Below are positions 25,183-32,916 of a DNA stretch of 64,000 bases, in pieces. The DNA comes from Hyphomonas sp. (GTDB lineage: Bacteria > Pseudomonadota > Alphaproteobacteria > Caulobacterales > Hyphomonadaceae), in contig PACZ01000021.1 of assembly GCA_002700305.1 (NCBI GenBank), positions 55,285 through 119,284 on the forward strand, given 5' to 3'. A model generated the notes under the pieces. The model was not told the origin of the DNA. It did no database searches and saw nothing but the letters and a program-made list of their open reading frames with translations. The translations under genes and the position numbers were made by a program. The number at the start of each line of letters is the position of its first letter. Positions within the stretch are counted from its first letter, which is position 1.

Positions 25183-25797
25183 TCAGTCGCGCACCAGCGC
25201 ATAATTGAAACTGATTGAGACGCGCGGATCTTCTGACCGGTTGGGCATGACTTCATGGCGCAGCCAGGATTCCCAGAACAGGGCGTGGCCCTCTTTCGGT
25301 TCGAGATAGACGAAGCGGCGGGCGGATTCCGGCGCTTCATCTGTCGGCTGGGGCGCACCCATCATGAAGGTGAGGCGCGGGTCTTCCATTTTCAGCGTGC
25401 CTGCGCCGTCGGGCACAGCGACATAATAGGTGCCGGAAATCACGCTGCCCGGATGGATGTGTCCGGAATGGCTGCCGCCTTCGCCGAGAATGTTCACCCA
25501 GAGCGCATCGAGCTCGAGGTGAAAGCCGCCCATGTCCCAGTGGAGTTCCTTTGCGAACTCGGCGGCTTGTTGGTCGAGCAGTTCTTTCAGCGCGGCAAAC
25601 TCCGGAAACCGCTCCGGCAAATCGTCGAGCGAAGCGTAAGAGGTGTAACCGTCATAGCCCTCGGCGTCGCACCAGTCATTGCCGGCGGTGTCTTCATCTT
25701 CCAGCAGCCAGCAAACAGCTTCGAGCTCGGACCGAAGGGTATCGGTGCCAAGCGCGGCTTCCTTCACGAGGGTCGGGAACAGGGATTTCAATGCCAT
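25183..25797 (-). CDS. TIGR02466-type putative 2OG-Fe(II) oxygenase
   Basis: A 204-residue protein from the ATG at 25797; a TTG four codons up is possible. It has the pattern of TIGR02466/2OG-Fe(II) oxygenases: WVNILGEGGSHSGHIHPGS with the proximal His ligands, a distal His in WLRHEVMPN and an Arg for 2-oxoglutarate in DPRVSISFNY. The substrate is unknown. In the leader, arms CCCCGCCGG and CCGGCGGGG (25817-25839) form a 9-bp hairpin that may end the upstream methyltransferase transcript. Confidence 0.82.
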   Translation of the reverse strand: MALKSLFPTLVKEAALGTDTLRSELEAVCWLLEDEDTAGNDWCDAEGYDGYTSYASLDDLPERFPEFAALKELLDQQAAEFAKELHWDMGGFHLELDALWVNILGEGGSHSGHIHPGSVISGTYYVAVPDGAGTLKMEDPRLTFMMGAPQPTDEAPESARRFVYLEPKEGHALFWESWLRHEVMPNRSEDPRVSISFNYALVRD

Positions 25798-25861
25798 TGG
25801 ATACGCCAAAGAATGGCCCCGCCGGACAGGCCGGCGGGGCAGGGGGTTGTCCGGGGACGGC

Positions 25862-26773
25862 TTATTCCGCCGGCTTGATGAATTTCAGCGTCATCCGGTC
25901 GCTTTCGCCGATGGCTTTATAGGCCTCCGGATCCCAGCCTTCCGGCGCTTCTTCGCCTTCCTTCGGCTGGTTGCTGACAGGCGGCAGCGTCCAGACACCG
26001 AAGGGATGGTCTGCGGTATCGGCCGGATTGGCGTTGATCTCGGATGAGCCTGCGAATTCAAAGCCTGCATTTGCGGCGAGTGTTTTCACATAGTCCTCAT
26101 GGACATAGCCGCTGGCCGCTTCCGGATCCTGCATAGCGGTAGAGGGCAGGCGGTGTTCGACCACGCCCAGCACACCGCCCGGTTTCAGGGCGGCATAAGC
26201 TTCATCGAAGAATTTCTGTTCATACCCGCCGGCCATCCAGTTATGGATGTTGCGGAAAGTCAGCACGGCGTCTGCCGTACCGGGCTCTGTCAGCGGACCG
26301 CTGTTCGCGGAGAAGCCGGAATAGTCGATCGTGCCGAAAGCTGGATCGGTATAGTTCGATTTGAACTTCGCATTGTTCGTCTCGATCCGTTCGACGCGTT
26401 CGGCATCGTCGATGCCTTGCGGCGAGAACAGGACAGCGACCAGTTTGCCGCCGCCGGAGGCGAGCCATGGTGCGAGGATGTTGGTGTACCAACCGCCGCC
26501 CGGCCAGATCTCCACCACAGTGTCATCGGGTTCGATGCCCAGGAATTCCAGCGTTTCCTTCGGATGGCGCCACTCGTCGCGGGCTTTTTCCTCTGGCGAA
26601 CGCAGGTCGCTGGCAATCGCCGCGTCCAGAAGGCTTTCCGCTGCTGGCGCCTCAGCTGCGGCGGTTTCCGTGTCGAGTTCGGCAACGGCTTCGGGGCTGT
26701 CGGCCGGGGCCGGTGAGCAGGCTGCCATGACAGCCAGGGCAAGAAGGGAAGCAGATACGGCGGTTTTCATCAT
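25862..26773 (-). CDS. Lipoprotein with class I SAM-dependent methyltransferase fold
   Basis: A 303-residue protein with a signal peptide and lipobox MAAC (lipidated Cys19), an acidic Ala/Glu linker to residue 50, then a methyltransferase-like domain: DTVVEIWPGGGWYTNILAPW is motif I, and LTFRNIHNWM and ALKPGGVLGVVEHR are later motifs. It resembles the predicted methyltransferases of COG4798. An exported SAM enzyme is odd because SAM is cytosolic, so it may bind something else. It diverges from hsp20, sharing a 197-bp gap. Confidence 0.82.
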   Translation of the reverse strand: MMKTAVSASLLALAVMAACSPAPADSPEAVAELDTETAAAEAPAAESLLDAAIASDLRSPEEKARDEWRHPKETLEFLGIEPDDTVVEIWPGGGWYTNILAPWLASGGGKLVAVLFSPQGIDDAERVERIETNNAKFKSNYTDPAFGTIDYSGFSANSGPLTEPGTADAVLTFRNIHNWMAGGYEQKFFDEAYAALKPGGVLGVVEHRLPSTAMQDPEAASGYVHEDYVKTLAANAGFEFAGSSEINANPADTADHPFGVWTLPPVSNQPKEGEEAPEGWDPEAYKAIGESDRMTLKFIKPAE

Positions 26774-26795
26774 TGTTTCTCCGTCGATGGGACCT

Positions 26796-26823
26796 CTTGA
26801 ACAGCTCTTTTAGGCACCCACAT
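26796..26823 (+). promoter_or_regulatory. Sigma32 (RpoH)-type heat-shock promoter of hsp20
   Basis: CTTGAA at 26796-26801, a 15-bp spacer, then CCCACAT at 26817-26823, close to the RpoH consensus CTTGAA - CCCCATnT. Transcription would start near 26831, giving a leader of about 140 nt that ends in the ROSE-type hairpin. Confidence 0.65.
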
Positions 26824-26940
26824 GTACCGTGTCACGGTGCTGCCACGCGGGCTGTGACCGGATTTCGTGCCGGTGCCATCGATCGGGCCGGGTGTTTGCG
26901 ACGTCCGAACCCCAAAGGAGCCCCCCGTTCAGGGAGTTCC

Positions 26941-26964
26941 CAGTTGCTTTGAAACAGAGGACTG
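26941..26964 (+). promoter_or_regulatory. ROSE-type RNA thermometer (hsp20 start-site hairpin)
   Basis: 5' arm CAGTTGCTTT pairs with 3' arm AGAGGACTG across a GAAAC loop. TTGCT faces the Shine-Dalgarno AGGA (26958-26961) with G26946 bulged, the exact hallmark (UYGCU opposite AGGA with a bulged G) of ROSE elements before alphaproteobacterial small heat-shock genes. The ATG is 6 nt downstream. The hairpin should melt on heating and expose the ribosome-binding site. Confidence 0.85.
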
Positions 26965-26970
26965 ACTGAC

Positions 26971-27447
26971 ATGTCGAACATTGATCTGACCCCCCTTTAC
27001 CGCACCATGGTTGGCTTTGACCGTATGGCCAACATGATCGATCAGGCCGCGCGCCTGGACGGCTCACAGGGCTATCCGCCTTATAATATCGAGCGAGTCG
27101 ACGAAAACGCCTTCGCCATCGAGATCGCCGTCGCCGGCTTCACGCAGGACGATCTGGAAATCGAAACGAAGGAAGGCCTGCTGACCGTGGCAGGCAAGAA
27201 AACCGATACCGAAGACGCCGGCGGCAGGGATTACCTGCATCGCGGCATTGCCCAGCGCAGCTTCATCCGCCGTTACCAGCTGGCCGATCACATTCTCGTG
27301 ACCGGCGCCCAGCTCGACCATGGCGTGCTGCGGATCGACCTCGTCCGTGAACTTCCGGAAGAGAAAAAGCCGCGCAAGATCGAGATCGGTGCCTCCGAAT
27401 CGCAGGAACCGAAACTGATCGGCAAGAAAAAAGCTGACGCCGCATAA
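26971..27447 (+). CDS. ibpA: Small heat-shock protein, Hsp20/IbpA family
   Basis: A 158-residue ATP-independent chaperone. The N-terminal region LTPLYRTMVGFDRMANMID is typical of rhizobial-type IbpA/HspA proteins. The alpha-crystallin domain spans about residues 38-130, with YPPYNIERVDENAFAIEIAV and the A-x-x-x-G-V-L motif (AQLDHGVLRIDL). The C-terminal tail is Lys-rich. It holds unfolding proteins for DnaK/ClpB. Control appears two-layered: a sigma32-like promoter and a ROSE hairpin. A strong terminator follows. Confidence 0.95.
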   Translation: MSNIDLTPLYRTMVGFDRMANMIDQAARLDGSQGYPPYNIERVDENAFAIEIAVAGFTQDDLEIETKEGLLTVAGKKTDTEDAGGRDYLHRGIAQRSFIRRYQLADHILVTGAQLDHGVLRIDLVRELPEEKKPRKIEIGASESQEPKLIGKKKADAA

Positions 27448-27474
27448 GCGGCAGGTTCCGAACAGGACAAAAGG

Positions 27475-27506
27475 CGGCGCGTTCCGGATGGGGACGCGCC
27501 GTTTTT
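27475..27506 (+). terminator. Intrinsic terminator after hsp20
   Basis: Stem CGGCGCGTTCC with GGGACGCGCCG (11 bp, one G-T pair), short loop, then TTTTT CTTTT. It lies between convergent hsp20 and the glutathione transferase-like gene. Confidence 0.88.
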
Positions 27507-27523
27507 CTTTTCAGGACTGCGGA

Positions 27524-28549
27524 TCAGGCGTCCGAAGCGGCCGGTTGCCCTTTGTGCCGGAAGGCTTTCAGGCAGTTTGCGTCGCCCAGAAAGGTCTCCA
27601 GGGCGCCCGACTCCTTCAGTGTGCGGCTGACAGACCTGTCCACTGCGTTGAAGGCTTCGGCAGCGTGCTTCTGCGTCGATTGTTCGAATTGGCCGTTTTC
27701 CAGCTCGGCGGAGACTTTATCCGAACCTTTGCGGGCCGCGTCGGCATTCGCCTTGGCCCAGACCAGATAGGTCTTGCCCACTTCGTCAGCGAACAGTGGG
27801 GCGAGGGTTGGCTGCAGCGCAGACAAGTCAGCAAACGGACCACCGGCTTTCGGGTCGTCCATGTTCTCACACCAGGCGACAACAAACGGCGCGCGGTCTT
27901 TCAGCCATTCCGCCGGGGTCGGATCCAGCAGCATCTGCTGGAGCTGCGCAGCGAGGCTGAAATCGGCGAAGGCCGGGCGGCCGCCGAAGATGAAGAGGTG
28001 ATCTTTCAGGTGCGTGTTCAGCAATTCTGCAAAACGGCGCCACGATGCGTCGAGCACCGGCCCGTTCTCGGCAGACGCACCAACGAGCGGCAAGCGGTCT
28101 GCCATGCGTTCGGCAATCTGCACCGACGGCTTTTTCCATGCGCGCGGGCGCTTGCCGCCGGACAATTGCACCAGTGCGCGCAGGCCGGCCTGGTCGCGGT
28201 CGGGCTTGTTGCCCCAGCGTTGCTGGAACATGCATTTGTTCAACCACTCGTCGCCATAGTCTTCAAGGATGAGCGACAGCGCCGCCAGGGCCGGGTCTTC
28301 CGGCGTGGCGGACAGCTCCGGATGGGACGATTCCAGCGCGAACAGCATGCGCGTCGATTCCTGACTCACCGGACGATCCGGCGAAACCAGCAGCGGTACG
28401 GTCGCATGGCGCGCCAGTGCGCGAAAATCGGTTTCCGTCTCGCGGGACCGCGTGACCCATTCGAATTCAATGCCCTTGTAGCGCAGGAAGGCGCGGACCT
28501 TCAGCGAGTAGGGCGAGGTTTCGGCACCGAAGAGGCGATAGGCTGACAT
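27524..28549 (-). CDS. Glutathione S-transferase family protein
   Basis: A 341-residue protein, longer than the usual 200-230 residues. The N-terminal thioredoxin-like domain has ETSPYSLKVRAFLRYKGIEFE (in parts) and the cis-Pro motif TVPLLV followed by a Glu/Ser (VSQEST). The all-alpha domain follows, with HLFIFGGRPAFADFSLAAQL, where the Asp caps the conserved helix. The C-terminal 110 residues form an extra helical extension of unknown role. Substrate unknown; it could act in detoxification. Confidence 0.85.
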   Translation of the reverse strand: MSAYRLFGAETSPYSLKVRAFLRYKGIEFEWVTRSRETETDFRALARHATVPLLVSPDRPVSQESTRMLFALESSHPELSATPEDPALAALSLILEDYGDEWLNKCMFQQRWGNKPDRDQAGLRALVQLSGGKRPRAWKKPSVQIAERMADRLPLVGASAENGPVLDASWRRFAELLNTHLKDHLFIFGGRPAFADFSLAAQLQQMLLDPTPAEWLKDRAPFVVAWCENMDDPKAGGPFADLSALQPTLAPLFADEVGKTYLVWAKANADAARKGSDKVSAELENGQFEQSTQKHAAEAFNAVDRSVSRTLKESGALETFLGDANCLKAFRHKGQPAASDA

Positions 28550-28682
28550 GTCTTCTGGCTCCCGGGTCGGTTCGGCCCCTGCTTAGGCATTTCAGTCCTG
28601 ACTGCCAACCAGTGTTTGCCGCCACGCCTGTAAATGGGTATGCGCGTTGCAGACAATCTGACCTGACATGAAGGAGAGGCCC

Positions 28683-29732
28683 ATGCGCGTGATGCACGTC
28701 ATGGCCGGTGCCGCAGAGGGCGGCGCGGAAAACATCATGCTGGAATCGGTTCTGGCGCTCGCGGAAGCGGGCCTGACCCAACATGTGGTCACCCGGCCCG
28801 ACAATCAGTTTCGTGTGCAAAAGTTCCGCGAGGCCGGAATCGGCGTGGATGTGGCGGCATTCAACAATGCCTGGCCGTTCCCGACCCGCCGGGTGCTCGG
28901 CGATGCGATCAAGGCGTTCAAGCCGGATGTGATCGAATACTGGATGGGCCGTGCCGGACAGTTCGCGCCGAAGGAATACCGCAACCGGTCGATCGGCTGG
29001 TATGGCGGCTATTACAAACTAGCGCGCTTTGTGAACTGCGAATGGCATATCGGTCTGACCATCGACCTTCTGCGCCACATCCGCGAACAGGGCGTCAGCG
29101 ACGACCGGTCCGGCATCGTCCACACTTATGCGGATTTCGAGGGCGCAGACCCGGTGGACCGGGCGAGCCTCGACACGCCGGAAGATGCGCCGGTTGCCCT
29201 GGCGCTCGCGCGCCTGCACGAAAAGAAGGGCCTCGACACGCTGCTCGATGCGACGGCGAAAGTGCCGGGCCTCTATGTCTGGATCGCAGGGGAAGGCCCG
29301 CTGGAGGCCGAACTGCGTGCGCATTGCAAACGGCTGAACCTCGATGACCGCGTCCGTTTCCTCGGCTGGCGGAATGACCGCGGCGCACTTCTGGCGGCCT
29401 GCGATGTGGTGGCGTTCCCGTCGCGCTATGAGCCGTTCGGCACGGTGACGGTCGATGCCTGGGCGGCCTCGCGCCCGCTGGTCGCGGCAGATGCCGTCGG
29501 CCCGGCGGCCTATGTGAAGGATGGCGAGAACGGCGTTCTGATCCCCAAGAACGATGTCGACGCGCTGGCGAATGCGCTCAGCAAGGTGATCTCGGACAAG
29601 GATTTCGCCGCGAAGATCGTGGCTGGTGGCCGCGCTTCCTATGAGGCGCAGTTCAACAAGGCGGCCTTCCAGCGGGATTCCAAAGCCTTCTATCAGAAGA
29701 TCATCGACTATGCGGGGCCGTTCCCGGGCTAG
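28683..29732 (+). CDS. Glycosyltransferase, GT4-type
   Basis: A 349-residue GT-B glycosyltransferase started at MRVMHVMAG, preceded by AAGGAGAG; the frame is open five codons further. The N-terminal GGAENIMLESVLALAEAG is the acceptor domain, and the donor domain has LARLHEKKGLDTLLDA and the nucleotide-sugar motif SRYEPFGTVTVDAWAA, with the E-x7-type acidic pair partly changed (E and D). It probably acts on lipopolysaccharide or an exopolysaccharide. It overlaps the convergent deaminase gene by 4 bp. Confidence 0.88.
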   Translation: MRVMHVMAGAAEGGAENIMLESVLALAEAGLTQHVVTRPDNQFRVQKFREAGIGVDVAAFNNAWPFPTRRVLGDAIKAFKPDVIEYWMGRAGQFAPKEYRNRSIGWYGGYYKLARFVNCEWHIGLTIDLLRHIREQGVSDDRSGIVHTYADFEGADPVDRASLDTPEDAPVALALARLHEKKGLDTLLDATAKVPGLYVWIAGEGPLEAELRAHCKRLNLDDRVRFLGWRNDRGALLAACDVVAFPSRYEPFGTVTVDAWAASRPLVAADAVGPAAYVKDGENGVLIPKNDVDALANALSKVISDKDFAAKIVAGGRASYEAQFNKAAFQRDSKAFYQKIIDYAGPFPG

Positions 29733-30172
29733 CCGATGCTCGCAAAGAAGGCGCGGTAGAGCCCTTCGGCGGCATGGCGGCCGGGTCCGATATTGACCCG
29801 GATGCCCGCGCGGCGCAGGCGCAGGATGCCGCCATTGGCGACGGGGTGCGGGTCCAGCACGGAACAGACGACGCGGGCGACGCCGGCCTCTTCCAGTTTC
29901 ATCGAACAGGACTTGCCGCCTGCTGAGCGTTCGCGGCACGGCTCCAGCGTGACATAGGCCGTCCCGCCGCGGGCCGCCTCACCGGCCTCTTCCAGCGCGA
30001 TCTCTTCAGCATGGGGGCGGCCGCCCCGGCCCGTCACGCCTTCACCAACGATATGTCCATGAGAATCCAGGATCACGCAGCCAACGGATGGGTTGGGCCC
30101 GGTCAGGCCATGATTGAGACGGGCAAGCGCGAGTGCCCGCCCCATCATGCGCTGGTCGCGCCGTTTGCTCAC
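29729..30172 (-). CDS. Stand-alone RibD-like (pyrimidine) deaminase domain
   Basis: A 147-residue zinc deaminase resembling the N-terminal half of RibD, which deaminates the pyrimidine intermediate in riboflavin synthesis. Visible motifs are [18 protein letters not shown] and the HAEEIAL catalytic His/Glu. The zinc cysteines are in [13 protein letters not shown], with nine residues between them instead of the eight I expect for RibD. No reductase domain follows, so it must work with another protein or have a different substrate. It overlaps gpmA by 4 bp. Confidence 0.82.
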   Translation of the reverse strand: MSKRRDQRMMGRALALARLNHGLTGPNPSVGCVILDSHGHIVGEGVTGRGGRPHAEEIALEEAGEAARGGTAYVTLEPCRERSAGGKSCSMKLEEAGVARVVCSVLDPHPVANGGILRLRRAGIRVNIGPGRHAAEGLYRAFFASIG

Positions 30173-30882
30173 GGCAGGTCCGGCAGGGCCTGGGCGCGGT
30201 CAGCATCGAGATACCGCACGGCGACCGGTTTCAGATCATCGTTGAGATCGATCAGCAGCGGGTTCCCCGTTGGGATCTCCACAGACGTGATCTTGTCGTC
30301 CGGCACATTGAAGAGATGCTTCACCAATGCGCGCAGCGAATTGCCATGCGCGGCGATGACGACATCCTTGCCGGACTTCAGAACCGGAGCGATCTCGGCA
30401 TCCCAGTAGGGCAGCACACGGTCGAGCGTCAGTTTCAGGCTTTCCGTGTCCGGAATGTCGATGCCCTTGTAGCGCGGATCGGTGGAGAGATCCCAGGTCG
30501 AGCCCTTTTCCAGCGGCGGCGGCGGCACGTCATAGGAGCGGCGCCAGACATGAACCTGATCGTCGCCATGCTTGGCCGCGGTCTCTGCCTTGTCGAGGCC
30601 GGTCAGGCCGCCATAGTGGCGCTCGTTCAGCTGCCAGGCTTTCTCCACCGGCATCCAGGCGCGGTGCATTTCGGTCAGCGCGAGCCACAGCGTGCGGATC
30701 GCGCGGGTCTGGTAGCTGGTGAAGGCAGCGCGGAAGTCTGCATCGACGCTTTTCAGCAGCTGGCCGGCCTTTTTGGCTTCGGCCTCGCCTTTTTCGGTCA
30801 GGTCGGCATCCCACCAGCCAGTGAAGCGGTTTTCGAGGTTCCAGGCGGATTGTCCGTGGCGGACGAGAGCTAGCTTCGGCAT
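30169..30882 (-). CDS. gpmA: 2,3-bisphosphoglycerate-dependent phosphoglycerate mutase
   Basis: A 237-residue glycolytic enzyme interconverting 3- and 2-phosphoglycerate. [20 protein letters not shown] carries the phosphorylated His10-type residue (RHG), and [16 protein letters not shown] has the second His. The length fits the dPGM subfamily, and the central [18 protein letters not shown] is also typical. Coupled to the downstream deaminase by a 4-bp overlap. Confidence 0.97.
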   Translation of the reverse strand: MPKLALVRHGQSAWNLENRFTGWWDADLTEKGEAEAKKAGQLLKSVDADFRAAFTSYQTRAIRTLWLALTEMHRAWMPVEKAWQLNERHYGGLTGLDKAETAAKHGDDQVHVWRRSYDVPPPPLEKGSTWDLSTDPRYKGIDIPDTESLKLTLDRVLPYWDAEIAPVLKSGKDVVIAAHGNSLRALVKHLFNVPDDKITSVEIPTGNPLLIDLNDDLKPVAVRYLDADRAQALPDLP

Positions 30883-30952
30883 CGCGGTGAGAGGTCCTTT
30901 TGTCTTCCTGTATGTCTTTCTGGCGGCCTTTTCGGCTTAAAACGGCGCAGAT

Positions 30953-32092
30953 TCAAGCATCCATGATCCGCATCATCTCGGCCATGGCCAATACGACATG
31001 ATAGCCGGTCGATGCCGGCATGTTCTGGGACATCGGTTTGCCGGTCGAGTCGTACTGGTCGATCCAGCCGCCTTCCGGTGTCAGATATTCATCCATCAGC
31101 ACATCGAAGCTGCGGCAGGCCGCGGCGGCAAAGGCGTCCTCATCCGTCACTTCGAACATGGCGAGGTGGGCTTTCAGTGCCTCGGTCTGCGGCCAGGTGC
31201 GCCGCGACCCGTTGGCGATGGCGCCTTCGCGGGTGACTTCCTGCAAGGCCCGGCCGTCATCATCGAGGGTCGAACAGGCAAATGCGTAGAGCTTGTCGGC
31301 GCGGGGGTGGACCGGCGTGCCGCTGGCCCGGGCATAGGCGTGCAGCAGCCAGACCCATTCGAACTGGTGGCCGGGCTCCACGATGTCAGCGTCGCGGCCG
31401 GCCGGCTGGGTCCAGCCAGGCGCAAAATGTTCGCCCAGCAAGTCGCCAGGCCCGGCCGTAAAAAAGCGGTCGAACAGGCTGACGATCTCACCGGCACGGG
31501 CGAGGTGATCGCCGTCCGGATCCGCCCGGTGCAGGGCAAGACAGGCTTCCAGCAGGTGCATGTGCGGGTTCTGGTGGCGTGTCTGGTCTGCCGGCAGGGA
31601 TTCGAAATAGCCGCCATCCGGTGCCCGCAGCTTTGCGTCGACCGCCTTCAGGATTCCGGTTGCCGCCTCTCTGGCATGTTCGGCGCCATCCAGGGCGCTT
31701 ACCGTCTCGGCCAGCGCGAACAGGACAAAGGCGGTGTCGTAGAGGTCCGCCGAATTGTCGGTGAGCCCGCCGCCAGCGCTGTCCAGGACACGTCCGGCCA
31801 GGCCGTCAGACTGAAGGCAGGGACCCATCAGGGCCTCAAGTCCCATCGCGATGTGATCTGCCGCCATGTCCGGCTTCCAGCCCATTTTCAGGGCTTCGGT
31901 GAAAACATAGGTCTGCCGCGCCTGAACCCGGACCCGGGTGGTGTCCTGGTCGGCTGTCTGATGGTCGAGGGACAGGATTTCGCGGAACAGGCCATGTTCG
32001 CCCACGCCCCGTTCCGACCATAGCGGAAAGCAGGAGTCCATCAGCCAGTTGCGGGCTTCGCGCGCCCGGCGCTTCAAGGCGGACTTTGACAT
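30953..32092 (-). CDS. AGE-family epimerase/isomerase
   Basis: A 379-residue (alpha/alpha)6-barrel protein from MSKSALKRR; the frame is open 11 codons further. The motif RHQNPHMHLLEACLAL and the later EPGHQFEWVWLL are the AGE signature, with catalytic His residues in both. The C-terminal EYLTPEGGWIDQYD and MPASTGYHVVLA are also conserved. Members interconvert N-acylglucosamine/N-acylmannosamine or mannose/fructose (or their phosphates); the exact sugar is not clear here. Cytosolic. Its divergent neighbour is an uncharacterised anchored protein. Confidence 0.88.
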   Translation of the reverse strand: MSKSALKRRAREARNWLMDSCFPLWSERGVGEHGLFREILSLDHQTADQDTTRVRVQARQTYVFTEALKMGWKPDMAADHIAMGLEALMGPCLQSDGLAGRVLDSAGGGLTDNSADLYDTAFVLFALAETVSALDGAEHAREAATGILKAVDAKLRAPDGGYFESLPADQTRHQNPHMHLLEACLALHRADPDGDHLARAGEIVSLFDRFFTAGPGDLLGEHFAPGWTQPAGRDADIVEPGHQFEWVWLLHAYARASGTPVHPRADKLYAFACSTLDDDGRALQEVTREGAIANGSRRTWPQTEALKAHLAMFEVTDEDAFAAAACRSFDVLMDEYLTPEGGWIDQYDSTGKPMSQNMPASTGYHVVLAMAEMMRIMDA

Positions 32093-32234
32093 ATGGTGCA
32101 AACCCCGTAGCAGATGCGTCGGCAAATGCCGCTCGCCAGACCCGACGCGCTCCTGCTAACAGGAGCGGACCCAATTGGCCAGCGGTGTCCACCCACTGGC
32201 GCAACCGGAAAAGCTCTGGGAGAGAAAGGCCCCG

Positions 32235-32831
32235 ATGAAGGACAGGATTTTCTTCCCTCTCGCCCTGCTTGTTGCAGCTGGAATGGTCGGGATCGCCCTC
32301 ATGCCGGGAATTGGCCGGCTGCCGACCGGCGCAGTCACCGGAGATGGCGTCAATTACAGCGAAATCACCGTGTCCGGCGATTATCTCAACAAGATTGTCG
32401 CCGGGGGAGACGCGGTCACCCGCCTGATCGACGGTCCGGATGGACGGAAACAGCTCTATATCGAGGTGGACGCCGGTGTGCTGGACGCGGCGCCCGAACT
32501 CGGGCCGCATTTCAGGCTGGCTGCGGATATGGAAGTCCAGTTCGCGGGCTACACGGTCCGGTCTACGGTTCGCGCCCGGCCGGCTGACACGTCCGGCGCC
32601 CTGCAGATGGAAACAAACTATTCTGCTGGCCGCGCTGGGGATTCCGGCTGGCAGGTCTTCGATCTCGAACGCGGGTTTCAGGATTTCAGCTTCGACTATG
32701 ACGTGCCGCTGATAGAAGGCGATCAGGGGGTCGATTATTTTGGTATCCGTCCGGTCGTGCCGGAGAAATCCCGCGCCCTGATCGTGGAAGAGGTGAAATT
32801 CGAACGCCTCCGCCGCTGGGCCGACGACTAA
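32235..32831 (+). CDS. Uncharacterised N-terminally anchored protein
   Basis: A 198-residue protein started at MKDRIFFP (32235) after GAGAGAAAGG. One hydrophobic segment (residues 5-22) probably anchors it or is a signal peptide. The rest is a soluble, likely beta-rich domain without Cys, in which VNYSEITVSGDYL and GVDYFGIRPVVPEKSRALIV stand out. I do not recognise a family. It lies alone between the divergent AGE gene and the peptidase gene. Confidence 0.7.
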   Translation: MKDRIFFPLALLVAAGMVGIALMPGIGRLPTGAVTGDGVNYSEITVSGDYLNKIVAGGDAVTRLIDGPDGRKQLYIEVDAGVLDAAPELGPHFRLAADMEVQFAGYTVRSTVRARPADTSGALQMETNYSAGRAGDSGWQVFDLERGFQDFSFDYDVPLIEGDQGVDYFGIRPVVPEKSRALIVEEVKFERLRRWADD

Positions 32832-32916
32832 CCACTGCGACCGCGCACCGGCTTGAACCGTTCGGCCCGGTCATTATGACTGGCATTTCACCCGGCAACC
32901 TCCCAGCGGATGACTT

